From positions 1,971,001 to 2,035,000 of the forward strand of contig NZ_CP061769.1 of assembly GCF_011420305.2 (NCBI RefSeq): a stretch of DNA of 64,000 nucleotides, in the 5' to 3' direction. This stretch comes from Nocardioides ochotonae (GTDB lineage: Bacteria; Actinomycetota; Actinomycetes; Propionibacteriales; Nocardioidaceae). The notes beneath the pieces are model-generated. The model did not search any database, was not told where the DNA came from, and was given only the letters and a program-made list of their open reading frames with translations. This document shows, in pieces, positions 44,505-56,890 of this stretch (position 1 is the stretch's first letter; every line of letters starts with the position of its first letter). The position numbers were made by a program, and so were the translations under genes.

Positions 44505-45481
44505 GATGCGACCTTCCTGGTCTCGGGGAGATCGGTGGACTGGTCGAGCAGGGTCAGCAGCGCCGACTCGAGGTCGGGGATGTCGACCCGGAGATCGACC
44601 GGCACGGGGTGTCCGCTCGCGACGAGCCAGGCCCCCACGTGGGCGATGGCCTCGCGCGCGCCCTCGATCGCGACCTGGTCGCGCTCCTGGCTCACCCGGT
44701 GTACGCCGGGAAGTCGATCGAGCTCGCCGCGGATCGCCGAACCCCCGGCACCCGGAAGGCCGAAGCGGACCGTGACTCCAGGGGCGTGGCGGGCGACCAG
44801 CTCGGCGGGCGTGCCCTGGTCGAGCACCCGCCCCTGCCGCATGGCGACGACACGCTCGCACAGTGCCTCCGCCTCGTCGAGCTCGTGCGTCACGAGCATG
44901 ACGGTGGTGCCCTCGTCACGCAGCTGCGCAACGGCGGACCACACCTCACGCCGTGCGGCGGGGTCCAGGCCCTGGGTGAGCTCGTCGAGGATGACCAGGC
45001 GCGGCCGGTTGAGCAGCGCCAGCACGAGGAACAACCGCTGCCGCTCTCCCCCGCTCAGCCCCGCGAACGGGGAGCGACGCAGCCGCCCGAGGCCGAACTG
45101 CTCGAGCAGTCGGTCCCGGTCCTGGGCGTGCGGGCCGGCGAACAGGTCCACCGCCTCGGTGACCCGCAGCCGGTCGGGCAGCCCAGAGCTCTGCAGCTGG
45201 CTGCCCACCTGCAGGCGCAGGCGATCGGCCTGCTTGACCGGGTCCAGGCCGAGGACCCGGATCACCCCGGAGTCGGGCGTCCGCAGGCCCTGCAGGCACT
45301 CGACGGTGGTGGTCTTGCCAGCACCGTTGGCGCCGATGAGACCGACGATCTCACCAGCCCCCACGTGCAGGTCGAGATTGTCGACGACGACTCGTCCGCC
45401 GTACGACTTGGTCAGTCCGCGCACGGTGACGACCGGCCCAGAGATGTGCTCGGTGGCGTGGCGCATGGGTGTTGGTTGCAT
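44501..45481 (-). CDS. ABC transporter ATP-binding protein
   Basis: 326 residues from ATG 45481, or 321 from ATG 45466. Walker A GANGAGKTTT, signature LSGGERQRL, Walker B LVILDELTQGLDP, and a switch His in LVTHELDEAE. DrrA-type exporter ATPase with a C-terminal extension of about 90 residues. The residue after the Walker B aspartate is Glu as required for hydrolysis. First gene of the ATPase-permease-kinase-regulator operon. Confidence 0.94.
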   Translation of the reverse strand: MQPTPMRHATEHISGPVVTVRGLTKSYGGRVVVDNLDLHVGAGEIVGLIGANGAGKTTTVECLQGLRTPDSGVIRVLGLDPVKQADRLRLQVGSQLQSSGLPDRLRVTEAVDLFAGPHAQDRDRLLEQFGLGRLRRSPFAGLSGGERQRLFLVLALLNRPRLVILDELTQGLDPAARREVWSAVAQLRDEGTTVMLVTHELDEAEALCERVVAMRQGRVLDQGTPAELVARHAPGVTVRFGLPGAGGSAIRGELDRLPGVHRVSQERDQVAIEGAREAIAHVGAWLVASGHPVPVDLRVDIPDLESALLTLLDQSTDLPETRKVAS

Positions 45482-45613
45482 GCCCCCATTCCATGTCGCG
45501 GGGACCCTCGGCACATCGGCCCGGAGGCAGAACCCGACCTCTGCCCCCGGGCAGAGGTCCCTGGAGACTGTAAGCAGTGCAAACGAACCCGACCAGGTCC
45601 CTGGACCGGCCCT

Positions 45614-45646
45614 GCGACGGCCACGCGACGGCCACGCGACGGCCAC
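45614..45646 (+). repeat. 11-bp tandem repeat, three units of CGACGGCCACG
   Basis: Three exact head-to-tail units followed by a partial fourth (CGATGACCG). They lie about 130 bp upstream of the ABC ATPase start. Either replication slippage or a set of binding sites for the operon's response regulator. Confidence 0.6.
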
Positions 45647-45839
45647 GCGATGACCGTGGTGACCTTCGGCGCAGTCAGGTAGGTGCGCCCCAGGGCGATC
45701 AGCTGGAGCACCTGGGTGTGGTCGCGCAGATCCTCGCCCTGGCCGAACAGGTCCCGCCGGCCACGGCCTCGCGGACGCAGCTGTGGCGGCGTACGGCGAA
45801 ACCGTCGTCCGCCTCCTGTAGACCAAGGTGGTCGGGCAG

Positions 45840-46080
45840 CTAACGCAGCCACAAGGTGGGTGCCGACACGGGTGTCTAAGGCGCGATGGCGGTAGCCGTT
45901 GCGCTGTGCGGCGCGGCCCGGGTTGGGCCGTCTCCATTCCGCGCCAACGACAGCGTCGGCAGCGTTCTCCTCGATGAGGTGTCAGGCAGTCAGCGCGGGC
46001 AGGTCATCAGCTCCGATCTCGGGTTCGGTCACTACGCGGGACTTGACCGGCGTCAGCTCGGCCCGCAACCTCTTCGGGGG
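45840..46080 (-). pseudogene. remnant of an IS256/mutator-family transposase
   Basis: Read on the minus strand, the block LIEENAADAVVGAEWRRP continues into AAQRNGYRHRALDTRVGT. The RNGYRxRxxDTRxGT sequence is the hallmark of the N-terminal region of IS256-type (mutator) transposases. It is interrupted by an in-frame stop just before HLIEEN and by frame loss soon after the THL at about 45853; the DDE catalytic part is not recognisable. No intact terminal inverted repeats were found. Confidence 0.55.
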
Positions 46081-46164
46081 CGTCCGGCGTATCGAGCAGG
46101 GCGGCTCGCCCGGGCTCGGCAAGCGACGCTAGCCCCGCACTGGATCACCCGACGCGGGGTCACG

Positions 46165-46187
46165 ATGCGACTATCGATGCGACGGTT
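46165..46187. repeat. tandem ATGCGACTA repeat, middle copy
   Basis: ATGCGACTATCGATGCGACGG, two 12-bp units; same family as 41697 and 46293. Confidence 0.6.
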
Positions 46188-46292
46188 CAGCGCTCAACGC
46201 ATCAGTCAGGGATGTCGTGTGACCGGCTGGCAGGACGGGCGCCTCCACTCAGCCGACCAGCGGGAGGATGCATGACGTCGGGCCTTGAGCGC

Positions 46293-46315
46293 CATGCGAC
46301 TATCCATGCGGCTAT
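46293..46315. repeat. tandem ATGCGACTA repeat, right border copy
   Basis: CATGCGACTATC followed by CATGCGGCTAT, three mismatches in 23 to the left-border copy. It lies 63 bp before the right 16-bp direct repeat. Confidence 0.7.
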
Positions 46316-46377
46316 ACGCTACAAATTCGAATGCGCCCCTATGCCTCTGAACGCCCGCCGAGGACGCCGACGGCCCA

Positions 46378-46393
46378 CCTGACCTGCGCTAAC
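46378..46393 (+). repeat. 16-bp direct repeat CCTGACCTGCGCTAAC, right
   Basis: Identical to 41866-41881. Followed by GTGTAGGTCA, so TGACCT and AGGTCA here also form a small hairpin. Confidence 0.75.
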
Positions 46394-46400
46394 GTGTAGG

Positions 46401-46537
46401 TCAACGCACCTGGAAGTACCCCAGAGCACCCGGCGTGCCGTCCATGTCCCACAGGACGGCCCGGGGGGGGGGGGGCAGGTCTCCCCCAGGAGTGCGTCGG
46501 TCTGTTCCTCGCGAGTACGCGGTACTCAGAATGCCCT
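46401..46537 (-). pseudogene. truncated second copy of the HAD phosphatase 5' end
   Basis: The minus strand reads WEGILSTAYSR, a proline-rich stretch, then RAVLWDMDGT and breaks off into PGALGYFQVR and a stop. The intact gene at 40967 reads EGILNTASSR ... AAVLWDMDGT. Only the DNA at the beginning (GAGGGCATTCTGA..ACCGCG) and the DMDGT motif are near-identical; the middle has diverged and includes a run of 13 G. It lies upstream of repeat copy 9 and directly behind metH. Confidence 0.7.
46463..46475 (+). repeat. 13-G homopolymer
   Basis: Thirteen consecutive G inside the truncated HAD copy; such runs slip readily in replication and sequencing. Confidence 0.85.
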
Positions 46538-46639
46538 CCCATGAGCGCGGTGCGGCGTCGGGTGCGCGCACAATTCTAAGGCGCTCGCGGACCTGCTCGG
46601 CGCGCGCCCCGGGGCTGGGTCGACGGCGCGGAGGGTCGA

Positions 46640-46696
46640 CGTTTGGTCCCCAACGACAGATTCCGGGACCGAAATGTTGTCGTTGGGGACCAAACG
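46640..46696. repeat. 57-bp palindromic repeat, copy 9
   Basis: Perfect 19-bp arms, centre GATTCCGGGACCGAAATGT. It lies 24 bp beyond the metH stop (46721, minus strand) and upstream of the truncated HAD copy. Confidence 0.95.
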
Positions 46697-46720
46697 TGGG
46701 GGTCTTGCCCCCGCCGCGGC

Positions 46721-50461
<3,741 letters not shown>

Positions 50462-50603
50462 GGTGACTCCTCTCGAGAGGCCGGGCGGTTCCGGCCTTGT
50501 CCACCAGCGTAAGAAGGCGTGTCCACCTGCTGGACGAACAGACCAGATCGTGACATCGGGCCGGTGCGGCGGCGAAATCGTCGCCTCTGACTAGGCTGGG
50601 CGG

Positions 50604-51455
50604 GTGATGGACAGCGATGACCTGCCCGACCTCGTCGCCCCGGTGGTGATCGCCGCCTTCGAGGGCTGGAACGACGCCGCCGACGCGGCCTCCGCCGTCG
50701 TGGACCACCTGATCGAGGTCTGGGACGCGCGCGTCATCGGGGCGATCGACCCCGAGGAGTTCTACGACTTCCAGGTCAACCGGCCGGTCATCGGCATCGA
50801 CGCCGACGGCCACCGGCGGGTCAGCTGGCCGACCACCCGGATCGCGGTGGCCTCTCCCCCGGACCTGGACCGCGACGTGATCCTGATCCGCGGCATCGAG
50901 CCGAACATGCGCTGGCGCCAGTTCTGCGCCGAGCTGCTGGCCGCCTGCGACGACCTCGGCGGCGAGCTGGTGATCACCCTGGGCGCACTGCTCGCCGACG
51001 CCCCGCACACCCGCTCCATCCCCGTCACCGGTACGGCGACCGAGCCCGAGCTGGTCGACCGGCTGCGACTCGAGCAGTCGACCTACGAAGGTCCGACCGG
51101 GATCGTCGGGGTCTTCCAGGACGCCTGCGTGCTCCTCGACGTGCCGGCGGTGTCGTACTGGGCGGCGGTGCCGCACTACGTCGCGCAGCCGCCGTGCCCG
51201 AAGGCGACGCTCGCGCTGGTGCGCCAGCTGGAGGACCTGCTGGAGGTGAGCATCCCGCTCGGGGACCTGCCCGAGGACGCGCGCGCCTGGGAGCGCGGGG
51301 TCGACGAGCTCGCCGAGGAGGACGAGGACATCGCCGACTACGTCCGCTCGCTCGAGGAGACCCGCGACACCACGGACCTGCCCGAGGCGACCGGCGAGGC
51401 GATCGCGCGGGAGTTCGAGCGGTACCTCAAGCGTCGCCAGGGCGGCGACAACTGA
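50604..51455 (+). CDS. PAC2 family protein
   Basis: 283 residues from GTG 50604 or ATG 50607; a TAGGCT at -10 distance suggests a leaderless message. PAC2 fold (AAFEGWNDAADAASAVVDHL, IRGIEPNMRWRQFCAELL, TLGALLADAPHT), related to archaeal/eukaryotic proteasome assembly chaperones. The M. tuberculosis homologue Rv2125 also sits beside metH. The acidic C-terminal tail (ELAEEDEDIADYV) is typical. A role in proteasome assembly in bacteria is not established. Confidence 0.9.
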   Translation: MMDSDDLPDLVAPVVIAAFEGWNDAADAASAVVDHLIEVWDARVIGAIDPEEFYDFQVNRPVIGIDADGHRRVSWPTTRIAVASPPDLDRDVILIRGIEPNMRWRQFCAELLAACDDLGGELVITLGALLADAPHTRSIPVTGTATEPELVDRLRLEQSTYEGPTGIVGVFQDACVLLDVPAVSYWAAVPHYVAQPPCPKATLALVRQLEDLLEVSIPLGDLPEDARAWERGVDELAEEDEDIADYVRSLEETRDTTDLPEATGEAIAREFERYLKRRQGGDN

Positions 51456-51468
51456 GGTCGGAGGTCGT

Positions 51469-51525
51469 CGTTTGGTCCCCAACGACAGGTTTCGGCACCG
51501 ATTTGTTGCCGTTGGTGACCAAACG
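51469..51525. repeat. 57-bp palindromic repeat, copy 10
   Basis: Left arm consensus; right arm has two changes (TGCCGTTGGTGACCAAACG). Fourteen bases after the PAC2 stop and 39 bases beyond the mshC stop, between convergent genes. Confidence 0.92.
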
Positions 51526-51563
51526 ACAACGCTGAGGGACCCCGGCGGTCCGCCGGGGCGGCG

Positions 51564-52802
51564 TCAGAGCGCCAGGCCGAGGGCGGCGTCGAGGACGTTG
51601 TAGACCGCGCGGGCGGCGTCCGGGTCGCTGGTGTCGGCGAGGCCGTCGGTGCCCAGCGTCGCGCGCACCCAGGCGTCGACGGCGCGCAGCGCACGCGGGG
51701 CGTCGAGGTCGGCCGCGCAGGCGGCGAGGACCTCGCGCACGACCGGCTCGGACGGCGCGCCGGCGCCGAGGGCCAGGGCGCGGCGCCAGTCGGCCAGGGT
51801 GTCCACGGCGTCCCACAGCTCGGCGTCGGTCCACTCCCAGTCGCTGCGGTAGTGATGGGCGAGCAGCGCGAAGCGGATGGCCATCGGGTCCACGTCGCTG
51901 TTGCGCAGCGCGGAGACGAAGACCAGGTTGCCGCGCGACTTCGACATCTTCTCGCCGTCGTAGGCGACCATGCCGGCGTGGGTGTAGACCTTCGCGAAGC
52001 GGTGCTCGGGGTCGGCGACCTGGGCGTGGCCCGCACACATCTCGTGGTGGGGGAAGACCAGGTCGCTGCCGCCACCCTGGACGTCGAACTCCGCACCGAG
52101 GTGCTCCAGCGCGATCGCGGTGCACTCGATGTGCCAGCCGGGCCGGCCGGGGCCGAACGGGCTGGGCCAGGACGGCTCGCCGGGACGCTCGCCGCGCCAC
52201 ACCACGCAGTCGAGCGGGTCCTTCTTGCCGGGGCGCTCGGGGTCGCCGCCGCGCTCGGGGAAGATCCGCAGCATCTCCTCGCGGGAGAGGCCGCACTCCT
52301 GGCCGAACGTCGGGTCGGCGGTCACCGACATGTAGAGGTCGTCCTCGACGCGGTAGATCGCGCCGGCCGACTGGAGCCGCTCGATCAGGCGGATCACCAG
52401 CGGGATCGACTCGACCGCGCCGATGTAGTGCGCGGGCGCGAGCACCCGCAGCGCGGTCATGTCCTGGCGGAACAGCTCGGTCTCGCGCTCGGCGAGCTCG
52501 ACCCAGTCGACGTTGACCTTCTGGGCCCGCTCGAGCAGCGGGTCGTCGACGTCGGTGATGTTCTGGACGTAGCTCACCTCGTGCCCGGCGTTGCGCCAGG
52601 CCCGGTTCAGCAGGTCGAAGCCCAGGTAGGTCGCCGCATGGCCCAGGTGGGTGGCGTCGTACGGCGTGATGCCGCAGACGTACATCCGGGCCGCACCGTC
52701 GGGCTGCGTGGTCACCAGACCGCCGCTGGCGGTGTCGTGGAGGATGACGGGCGGGCCCTCGACGGGCAGGGTCGGGATCTCCGGGGAGGACCAGGCGCGC
52801 AT
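51564..52802 (-). CDS. mshC: cysteine:GlcN-Ins ligase MshC (mycothiol biosynthesis)
   Basis: 412 residues from ATG 52802 ([13 protein letters not shown]), the length of characterised MshC; a longer frame extends upstream without support. Class I CysRS-like fold: zinc Cys in [16 protein letters not shown] (HIGH-like motif HLGH), second zinc site in [19 protein letters not shown] (as parts), KMSKSRGN loop. The anticodon domain is shortened, separating it from true CysRS. It condenses cysteine with GlcN-inositol. Last gene of the phosphatase-DUF3090-kinase-mshC operon. Confidence 0.95.
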   Translation of the reverse strand: MRAWSSPEIPTLPVEGPPVILHDTASGGLVTTQPDGAARMYVCGITPYDATHLGHAATYLGFDLLNRAWRNAGHEVSYVQNITDVDDPLLERAQKVNVDWVELAERETELFRQDMTALRVLAPAHYIGAVESIPLVIRLIERLQSAGAIYRVEDDLYMSVTADPTFGQECGLSREEMLRIFPERGGDPERPGKKDPLDCVVWRGERPGEPSWPSPFGPGRPGWHIECTAIALEHLGAEFDVQGGGSDLVFPHHEMCAGHAQVADPEHRFAKVYTHAGMVAYDGEKMSKSRGNLVFVSALRNSDVDPMAIRFALLAHHYRSDWEWTDAELWDAVDTLADWRRALALGAGAPSEPVVREVLAACAADLDAPRALRAVDAWVRATLGTDGLADTSDPDAARAVYNVLDAALGLAL

Positions 52803-52825
52803 GCGGTGAACTGTAGTGGTCGCCC

Positions 52826-53593
52826 TCAGAACGGCGGCCACGGGATGGCCGGGGAGTCCCCGCGCGGGGCGGGCATCACCCCCGCCGACGCCAGCCGGCG
52901 GCAGCGCTGGGCCAGCACCTCGATCTCGAGGTCGCTCAGCAGCGGCGCCAGCGCGTCCCCGAGCTCGCCGTGCACGGCCGCGCCCAGGCGGCGTACGGCG
53001 TCGAGCTCGTCATCGGTCAGCGGCTCGCCGGTCCAGCCCCACAGCACGGTGCGCAGCTTGGGCTCGTGGTGGAAGGCGATGCCGTGGTCGACGCCGTAGC
53101 GGTGCCCGTCCGGCATCGCGAGCACGTGGCCGCCCTTGCGGTCGGCGTTGTTGATCACCACGTCGAGCACCGCCATCCGGCGCAGCGCGGCGGAGTCCTC
53201 GTGGACCAGGGAGACCGGCTGGTCGAGGCCGTCGATGCCGTCGAAGACGTGGCGGAACCCGGGCGGCACCGAGCCGGCGGGCACCAGGGTGACCGGCTCC
53301 TGGTCCTCGTCCGGCTCCTCCCAGGTCTGCACCATCCCGGGGCCGTGCGGGCCGTCGCGCAGCCAGGTGCGCGGGACGACGTTCCAGCCCAGCTCCTCGG
53401 AGACGAGGTACGCCGCGAGCTCGCGGTGCGCCAGCACGGCGCCGGGGAAGTCCCACAGCGGCCGCTCCCCCGAGATCGGCTTGTAGACCACGCGGTGCTC
53501 GCCCACCGCGCCCAGGAAGGTCGCGTTGGAGGCCGGCATGATCCGGCCGTGCAGCACCAGCTCGCCGGTGAGCAGGTCGGGCAGTGCCGTCAT
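52826..53593 (-). CDS. SCO1664 family protein (PI3/4-kinase-like fold)
   Basis: 255 residues from ATG 53593. Central segment [19 protein letters not shown] followed by [16 protein letters not shown] reproduces the catalytic and metal loops (N-N-x-D-R-K-x-x-H ... D-H-G) of the HipA/phosphatidylinositol-kinase-like fold; N-terminal [22 protein letters not shown] gives the ATP lysine. Regular neighbour of mshC in Actinobacteria (Rv2133c in M. tuberculosis). Substrate unknown. Confidence 0.9.
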   Translation of the reverse strand: MTALPDLLTGELVLHGRIMPASNATFLGAVGEHRVVYKPISGERPLWDFPGAVLAHRELAAYLVSEELGWNVVPRTWLRDGPHGPGMVQTWEEPDEDQEPVTLVPAGSVPPGFRHVFDGIDGLDQPVSLVHEDSAALRRMAVLDVVINNADRKGGHVLAMPDGHRYGVDHGIAFHHEPKLRTVLWGWTGEPLTDDELDAVRRLGAAVHGELGDALAPLLSDLEIEVLAQRCRRLASAGVMPAPRGDSPAIPWPPF

Positions 53594-53609
53594 CGGCCGG
53601 GGCTGCCGG

Positions 53610-54185
53610 TCACGGGTCGCGCCGCTTGAAGCCGTTGGCGCGCACGCACAGGTGGCCGTCGACGTCGATGGGGTTGCCGCAGAACGGGCAGGCGGGACGA
53701 CCGGCCTCGAGGACCTGGCCGCTGCGCTGCACGAAGGCGCGGGCGTAGCCGGGCGAGAGCCTGACCAGGAGCACCTCCTCCGGCTCGGGCTCCACGATGC
53801 TCTCCTCGAGCTGGTCGGGGGCGACCACCGCGGCCTCGCTGAACGGGAACACCTCGATCACGACCCGCTCGTCGCGGGGGTCCCACGACAGGGTCATGGT
53901 GCCGGCGCGGAACTCCTCCTCGATCGGCTGGTCGAGCGGCTCGCTGTCGACGAGGTCGAACGGTGCGACCGCGGGGACCACGGTGCTGCTGGGCTCGCTG
54001 GCCATCACCTCGTCGAGGAGCTCGTCGACCCGCTCGGCGAGCGCGGCGACCTGCTGCTTCTCCACGGCCACCGAGACGATCCGGGCTCCGCTGCGCGCCT
54101 GGAGGAAGAAGGTGCGGGAGCCGGGCGCGCCGACGGTGCCGGTGACGAAGCGCTCCGGCGGGTCGAAGGAGTGGACGAGAGGCAT
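53610..54185 (-). CDS. DUF3090 family protein with C-terminal zinc ribbon
   Basis: 191 residues from ATG 54185. Begins MPLVHSFDPPERFVTGTVG, typical of DUF3090, and ends in a likely zinc site CPFCGNPIDVDGHLCVRANGF. Conserved in Actinobacteria between the phosphatase and kinase-fold genes (Rv2134c). Biochemical function is unknown; the conserved neighbourhood suggests work with the SCO1664 protein. Confidence 0.92.
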   Translation of the reverse strand: MPLVHSFDPPERFVTGTVGAPGSRTFFLQARSGARIVSVAVEKQQVAALAERVDELLDEVMASEPSSTVVPAVAPFDLVDSEPLDQPIEEEFRAGTMTLSWDPRDERVVIEVFPFSEAAVVAPDQLEESIVEPEPEEVLLVRLSPGYARAFVQRSGQVLEAGRPACPFCGNPIDVDGHLCVRANGFKRRDP

Positions 54186-54194
54186 GCGCCCAGC

Positions 54195-54926
54195 CTAGGA
54201 CCCGTCCCGACCGGTGGCCGCGGGGCCCGCTCCCCCGCCGACCAGCGCGTCGGTGCCGGTGGCGGACGCGTCGTCGGCGGCATCCGCGGGCGGGCGCAGC
54301 CAGGACAGGTCGCCCGCGTGGGAATTGGTCGCGAGCACGTAGGGCCGCGACTCGGTGTAGCGCACGATCGAGATCGAGGCGGGGTCCACGTGCAGGCGCT
54401 GGAACAGGTCCAGGTGCATCCCCAGCGCGTCGGCCAGCACCGCCTTGATGATGTCGCCGTGGCTGACCGCCACCCAGACCGCGTGCGGGCCGTGCTCGGC
54501 CTCGACCTGCGCGTCGCGGCGGCGTACGGCGCCCACCGCGCGGGCCTGCATCGCGGTCATGCTCTCCCCGCCGGGGAACGCGGCGGCGGAGGGCTGGGTC
54601 TGGACCACCTTCCACAGCTTCTCCTGGGCGAGGTCCTTGATCGCGCGGCCCTGCCACTCGCCGTAGTCGCACTCGGTGATCCCACGGTCGGTCACCACCG
54701 GCGGCGCGTCCTCGCGCCCGGCCAGCAGCGCCCGGGTGGTCTGGCGGCAGCGCTCCAGGGGGCTCGTGACGACCAGGGAGATCGGTACGTCGCCGAGCCG
54801 GGCACCGGCCCGCGCCGCCTGCTGCTGCCCGGTGCTGTCGAGGCGGACCCCCGGCGTACGGCCGGCGAGGGTGCCGGAGGCGTTCGCGGTGGTGCGCCCG
54901 TGCCGCACGAGGATGAGGGTGGCCAT
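54195..54926 (-). CDS. histidine phosphatase family protein (MSMEG_4193 type)
   Basis: 243 residues from ATG 54926. RHG motif LVRHGRTTANASGTLAGR (phospho-His), Arg in SPLERCRQTTRALL, and second His in VAVSHGDIIKAVLADALG. C-terminal 35 residues are disordered, alanine/glycine-rich. First gene of the four-gene operon ending in mshC. Equivalent of Rv2135c, an acid phosphatase-like protein. Confidence 0.92.
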   Translation of the reverse strand: MATLILVRHGRTTANASGTLAGRTPGVRLDSTGQQQAARAGARLGDVPISLVVTSPLERCRQTTRALLAGREDAPPVVTDRGITECDYGEWQGRAIKDLAQEKLWKVVQTQPSAAAFPGGESMTAMQARAVGAVRRRDAQVEAEHGPHAVWVAVSHGDIIKAVLADALGMHLDLFQRLHVDPASISIVRYTESRPYVLATNSHAGDLSWLRPPADAADDASATGTDALVGGGAGPAATGRDGS

Positions 54927-54979
54927 GGCGCGGACTGTAGCCGGGCATGCGGAGGCCTCCGCGTGGCTAACGTGTCCAG

Positions 54980-55963
54980 ATGATCGTCGACTGCGCCTTC
55001 TACCGCCACGGAGTCCGGGTCCCGGAGACCTTCGACGTCAGCGACCTCGCCCGAGTCCTGAGCGCGCGGGACCGCGACAAGGGCGACTTCCTGTGGGTGG
55101 GCGTCCACGAGCCCACGCCCTCGGAGCTGCACGCGATCGCCGACCAGTTGGGCTTCCACCCGCTGGCCACCGAGGACGCCCTCAAGGCCCACCAGCGGCC
55201 CAAGCTGGAGCGCTACGAGGGCATGCTCTTCCTGGTGCTCAAGACGCTCAGCTACATCGACGCCGAGGACGCCGTCGAGACCGGCGAGATCAGCCTGTTC
55301 GTCGGCGAGGGGTACGTCGTGACCGTGCGGCACGGCGCGGGCAGCGAGTTGAGCGTGACCCGCGCCCACCTCGAGGAGGTCTCCGACGTCCTGGGCCGCG
55401 GGCCGGCGGCGGTCGTGTACGCCGTGTGCGACAAGGTCGTCGACGACTACACCCAGGTGGCCCACTTCCTGGAGGAGGACGTCGACGAGGTGGAGCAGTC
55501 GGTGTTCTCCCCGGAGCGCACCCGCGACTCCGAGCGCATCTACACCCTCAAGCGCGAGATCGCGGAGGCCCGGCGCGCGATCCAGCCGCTGAAGGCCCCG
55601 ATGCAGTCCTGCGCGGAGGGACGGATCGCCGGCATCAACGGCGACGTGGCGCCGTACTTCCGCGACATCACCGACCACCTCAACCGGGTCGGGGAGACCG
55701 TGGACAACCTCGAGCAGCTGCTGTCCGCGGCGTTCGACGCGCACGTCGCCCAGATCTCGGTGCAGCAGAACGACGACATGCGCACCATCTCCGCCGGCGC
55801 GGCGCTGGTGGTGGTGCCGACGCTGATCGCCGGGATCTACGGCATGAACTTCAAGTACATGCCCGAACTCGACTGGCGCTTCGGCTACCCGTTCGCGCTG
55901 CTGCTGATGGTGGGCGCCGCGGCGGTGCTGTGGGTGTGCTTCAAGCGCTCCGGGTGGCTCTGA
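54980..55963 (+). CDS. corA: CorA family magnesium/cobalt transporter
   Basis: 327 residues from ATG 54980. Large cytoplasmic alpha/beta domain and long stalk helix, then two C-terminal membrane helices with the selectivity motif YGMNF (GMN) between them (GIYGMNFKYMPEL). Pentameric channel for Mg2+ and similar divalent ions. Divergent from the phosphatase gene, 53 bp apart; convergent with uppP. Confidence 0.94.
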   Translation: MIVDCAFYRHGVRVPETFDVSDLARVLSARDRDKGDFLWVGVHEPTPSELHAIADQLGFHPLATEDALKAHQRPKLERYEGMLFLVLKTLSYIDAEDAVETGEISLFVGEGYVVTVRHGAGSELSVTRAHLEEVSDVLGRGPAAVVYAVCDKVVDDYTQVAHFLEEDVDEVEQSVFSPERTRDSERIYTLKREIAEARRAIQPLKAPMQSCAEGRIAGINGDVAPYFRDITDHLNRVGETVDNLEQLLSAAFDAHVAQISVQQNDDMRTISAGAALVVVPTLIAGIYGMNFKYMPELDWRFGYPFALLLMVGAAAVLWVCFKRSGWL

Positions 55964-55991
55964 GCTCTGAGCGCCCGGCGTCCGGCGCCGA

Positions 55992-56816
55992 TCAGGCGGT
56001 GAGCACTCCGGTGCCGAGCAGGATCAGGACCAGCGCACCCAGCGCCACCCGGTAGATCACGAACGGGGTGTAGGAGCGCGTCGAGACGTAGCGCAGCAGC
56101 CAGGCGATCGCGGCGTAGCCGACGATGAAGGACACGATCGTCGCCACGATCGTGGGGGTCCAGCCGTAGGGGTTGTCCCCGCCGGGGATCTCCTTGAGCT
56201 GGAAGACGCCGGCGCCGACCACGGCCGGGATGGCGAGCAGGAACGCGTAGCGGGTGGCGGCCTCGCGCTCGTAGCCGAGGACGCGGCCCATCGAGATCGT
56301 GGCGCCGGAGCGGGAGACGCCGGGGATCAGCGCGCAGGCCTGCGCGACGCCCATCAGGATGGCGTCGCGGACGTTGATCTGCTTGATCTGCTTGGAGTTG
56401 CTGCTGAACTTGTCGGCCAGGCCGAGCACGATGCCGAGCACGATCAGCGTGACGCCGATGACCCACAGGCTGCGGAACTCGTTCTCGATGATGTCCTTGA
56501 GCGCGATGCCCAGGATCACGATCGGCAGCGACCCGATGATGATGAACCAGCCCATCCGGGCGTCCAGGGTGCCGCGGTACTCCGGCTTCACCAAGGACTT
56601 CAGCCACGCGGTGGCGATGCGCCAGATGTCCTTGCGGAAGTAGATGAGCACCGCGAGCTCGGTGCCGATCTGGACCACCGCGGTGAACGCGGCTCCGGGG
56701 TCGCCCCAACCGAACATCTCGGGGTAGATGCGCAGGTGCGCACTGCTCGAGATCGGGAGGAACTCCGTGAGTCCCTGGATGGTGCCGAGCACGATGGCTT
56801 GGAAGAGTTCCCACAC
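55992..56816 (-). CDS. uppP: undecaprenyl-diphosphate phosphatase
   Basis: 274 residues from GTG 56816. Eight transmembrane segments with the two BacA/UppP signatures: GTIQGLTEFLPISSSAH near the N-terminus and the catalytic GVSRSGATISMGR loop. It regenerates undecaprenyl phosphate for cell-wall synthesis; homologue of Rv2136c, in the same relative position. Stops 28 bp from the corA end. Confidence 0.96.
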   Translation of the reverse strand: MWELFQAIVLGTIQGLTEFLPISSSAHLRIYPEMFGWGDPGAAFTAVVQIGTELAVLIYFRKDIWRIATAWLKSLVKPEYRGTLDARMGWFIIIGSLPIVILGIALKDIIENEFRSLWVIGVTLIVLGIVLGLADKFSSNSKQIKQINVRDAILMGVAQACALIPGVSRSGATISMGRVLGYEREAATRYAFLLAIPAVVGAGVFQLKEIPGGDNPYGWTPTIVATIVSFIVGYAAIAWLLRYVSTRSYTPFVIYRVALGALVLILLGTGVLTA

Positions 56817-56890
56817 GGGCGGGCAGCCTACGCGGGCCCGAACCGCGTGCCGCCGACGGCGTCCGTGAGTGGGACCACTACGTTTCTGCC

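Larger units (their letters stand above)
41697..46398. mobile_element. candidate acquired segment with ABC transporter, two-component system and IS remnant
   Basis: The interval separates the HAD gene from a second HAD 5' end next to metH. It is bounded by two different repeated sequences (CATGCGACTA-type tandem units and the 16-bp CCTGACCTGCGCTAAC), contains four coupled genes of accessory type and a decayed transposase, and interrupts a region that is otherwise syntenic with other actinobacteria. No integrase is present. The exact ends and mechanism are inferred. Confidence 0.5.
45482..46720. other. 1.2-kb non-coding/degenerate region between the ABC operon and metH
   Basis: It holds, from left to right: the operon promoter region, an 11-bp triple tandem repeat (45614), a decayed transposase (about 45840-46080), ATGCGACTAT units (46165, 46293), the right 16-bp repeat (46378), the truncated HAD copy with a 13-G run (46401-46537) and repeat copy 9 (46640). 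Open frames on both strands lack ribosome sites and family support. Confidence 0.65.

Noticed and set aside
45886..46275. 129-codon plus-strand open frame opposite the transposase remnant
   Set aside because: It is antisense to the recognisable IS256-type sequence.
50462..50603. Cobalamin or SAM riboswitch in the metH leader
   Set aside because: No B12-box or SAM-box conserved core was found; only a partial repetition of GGTGGACA was visible.
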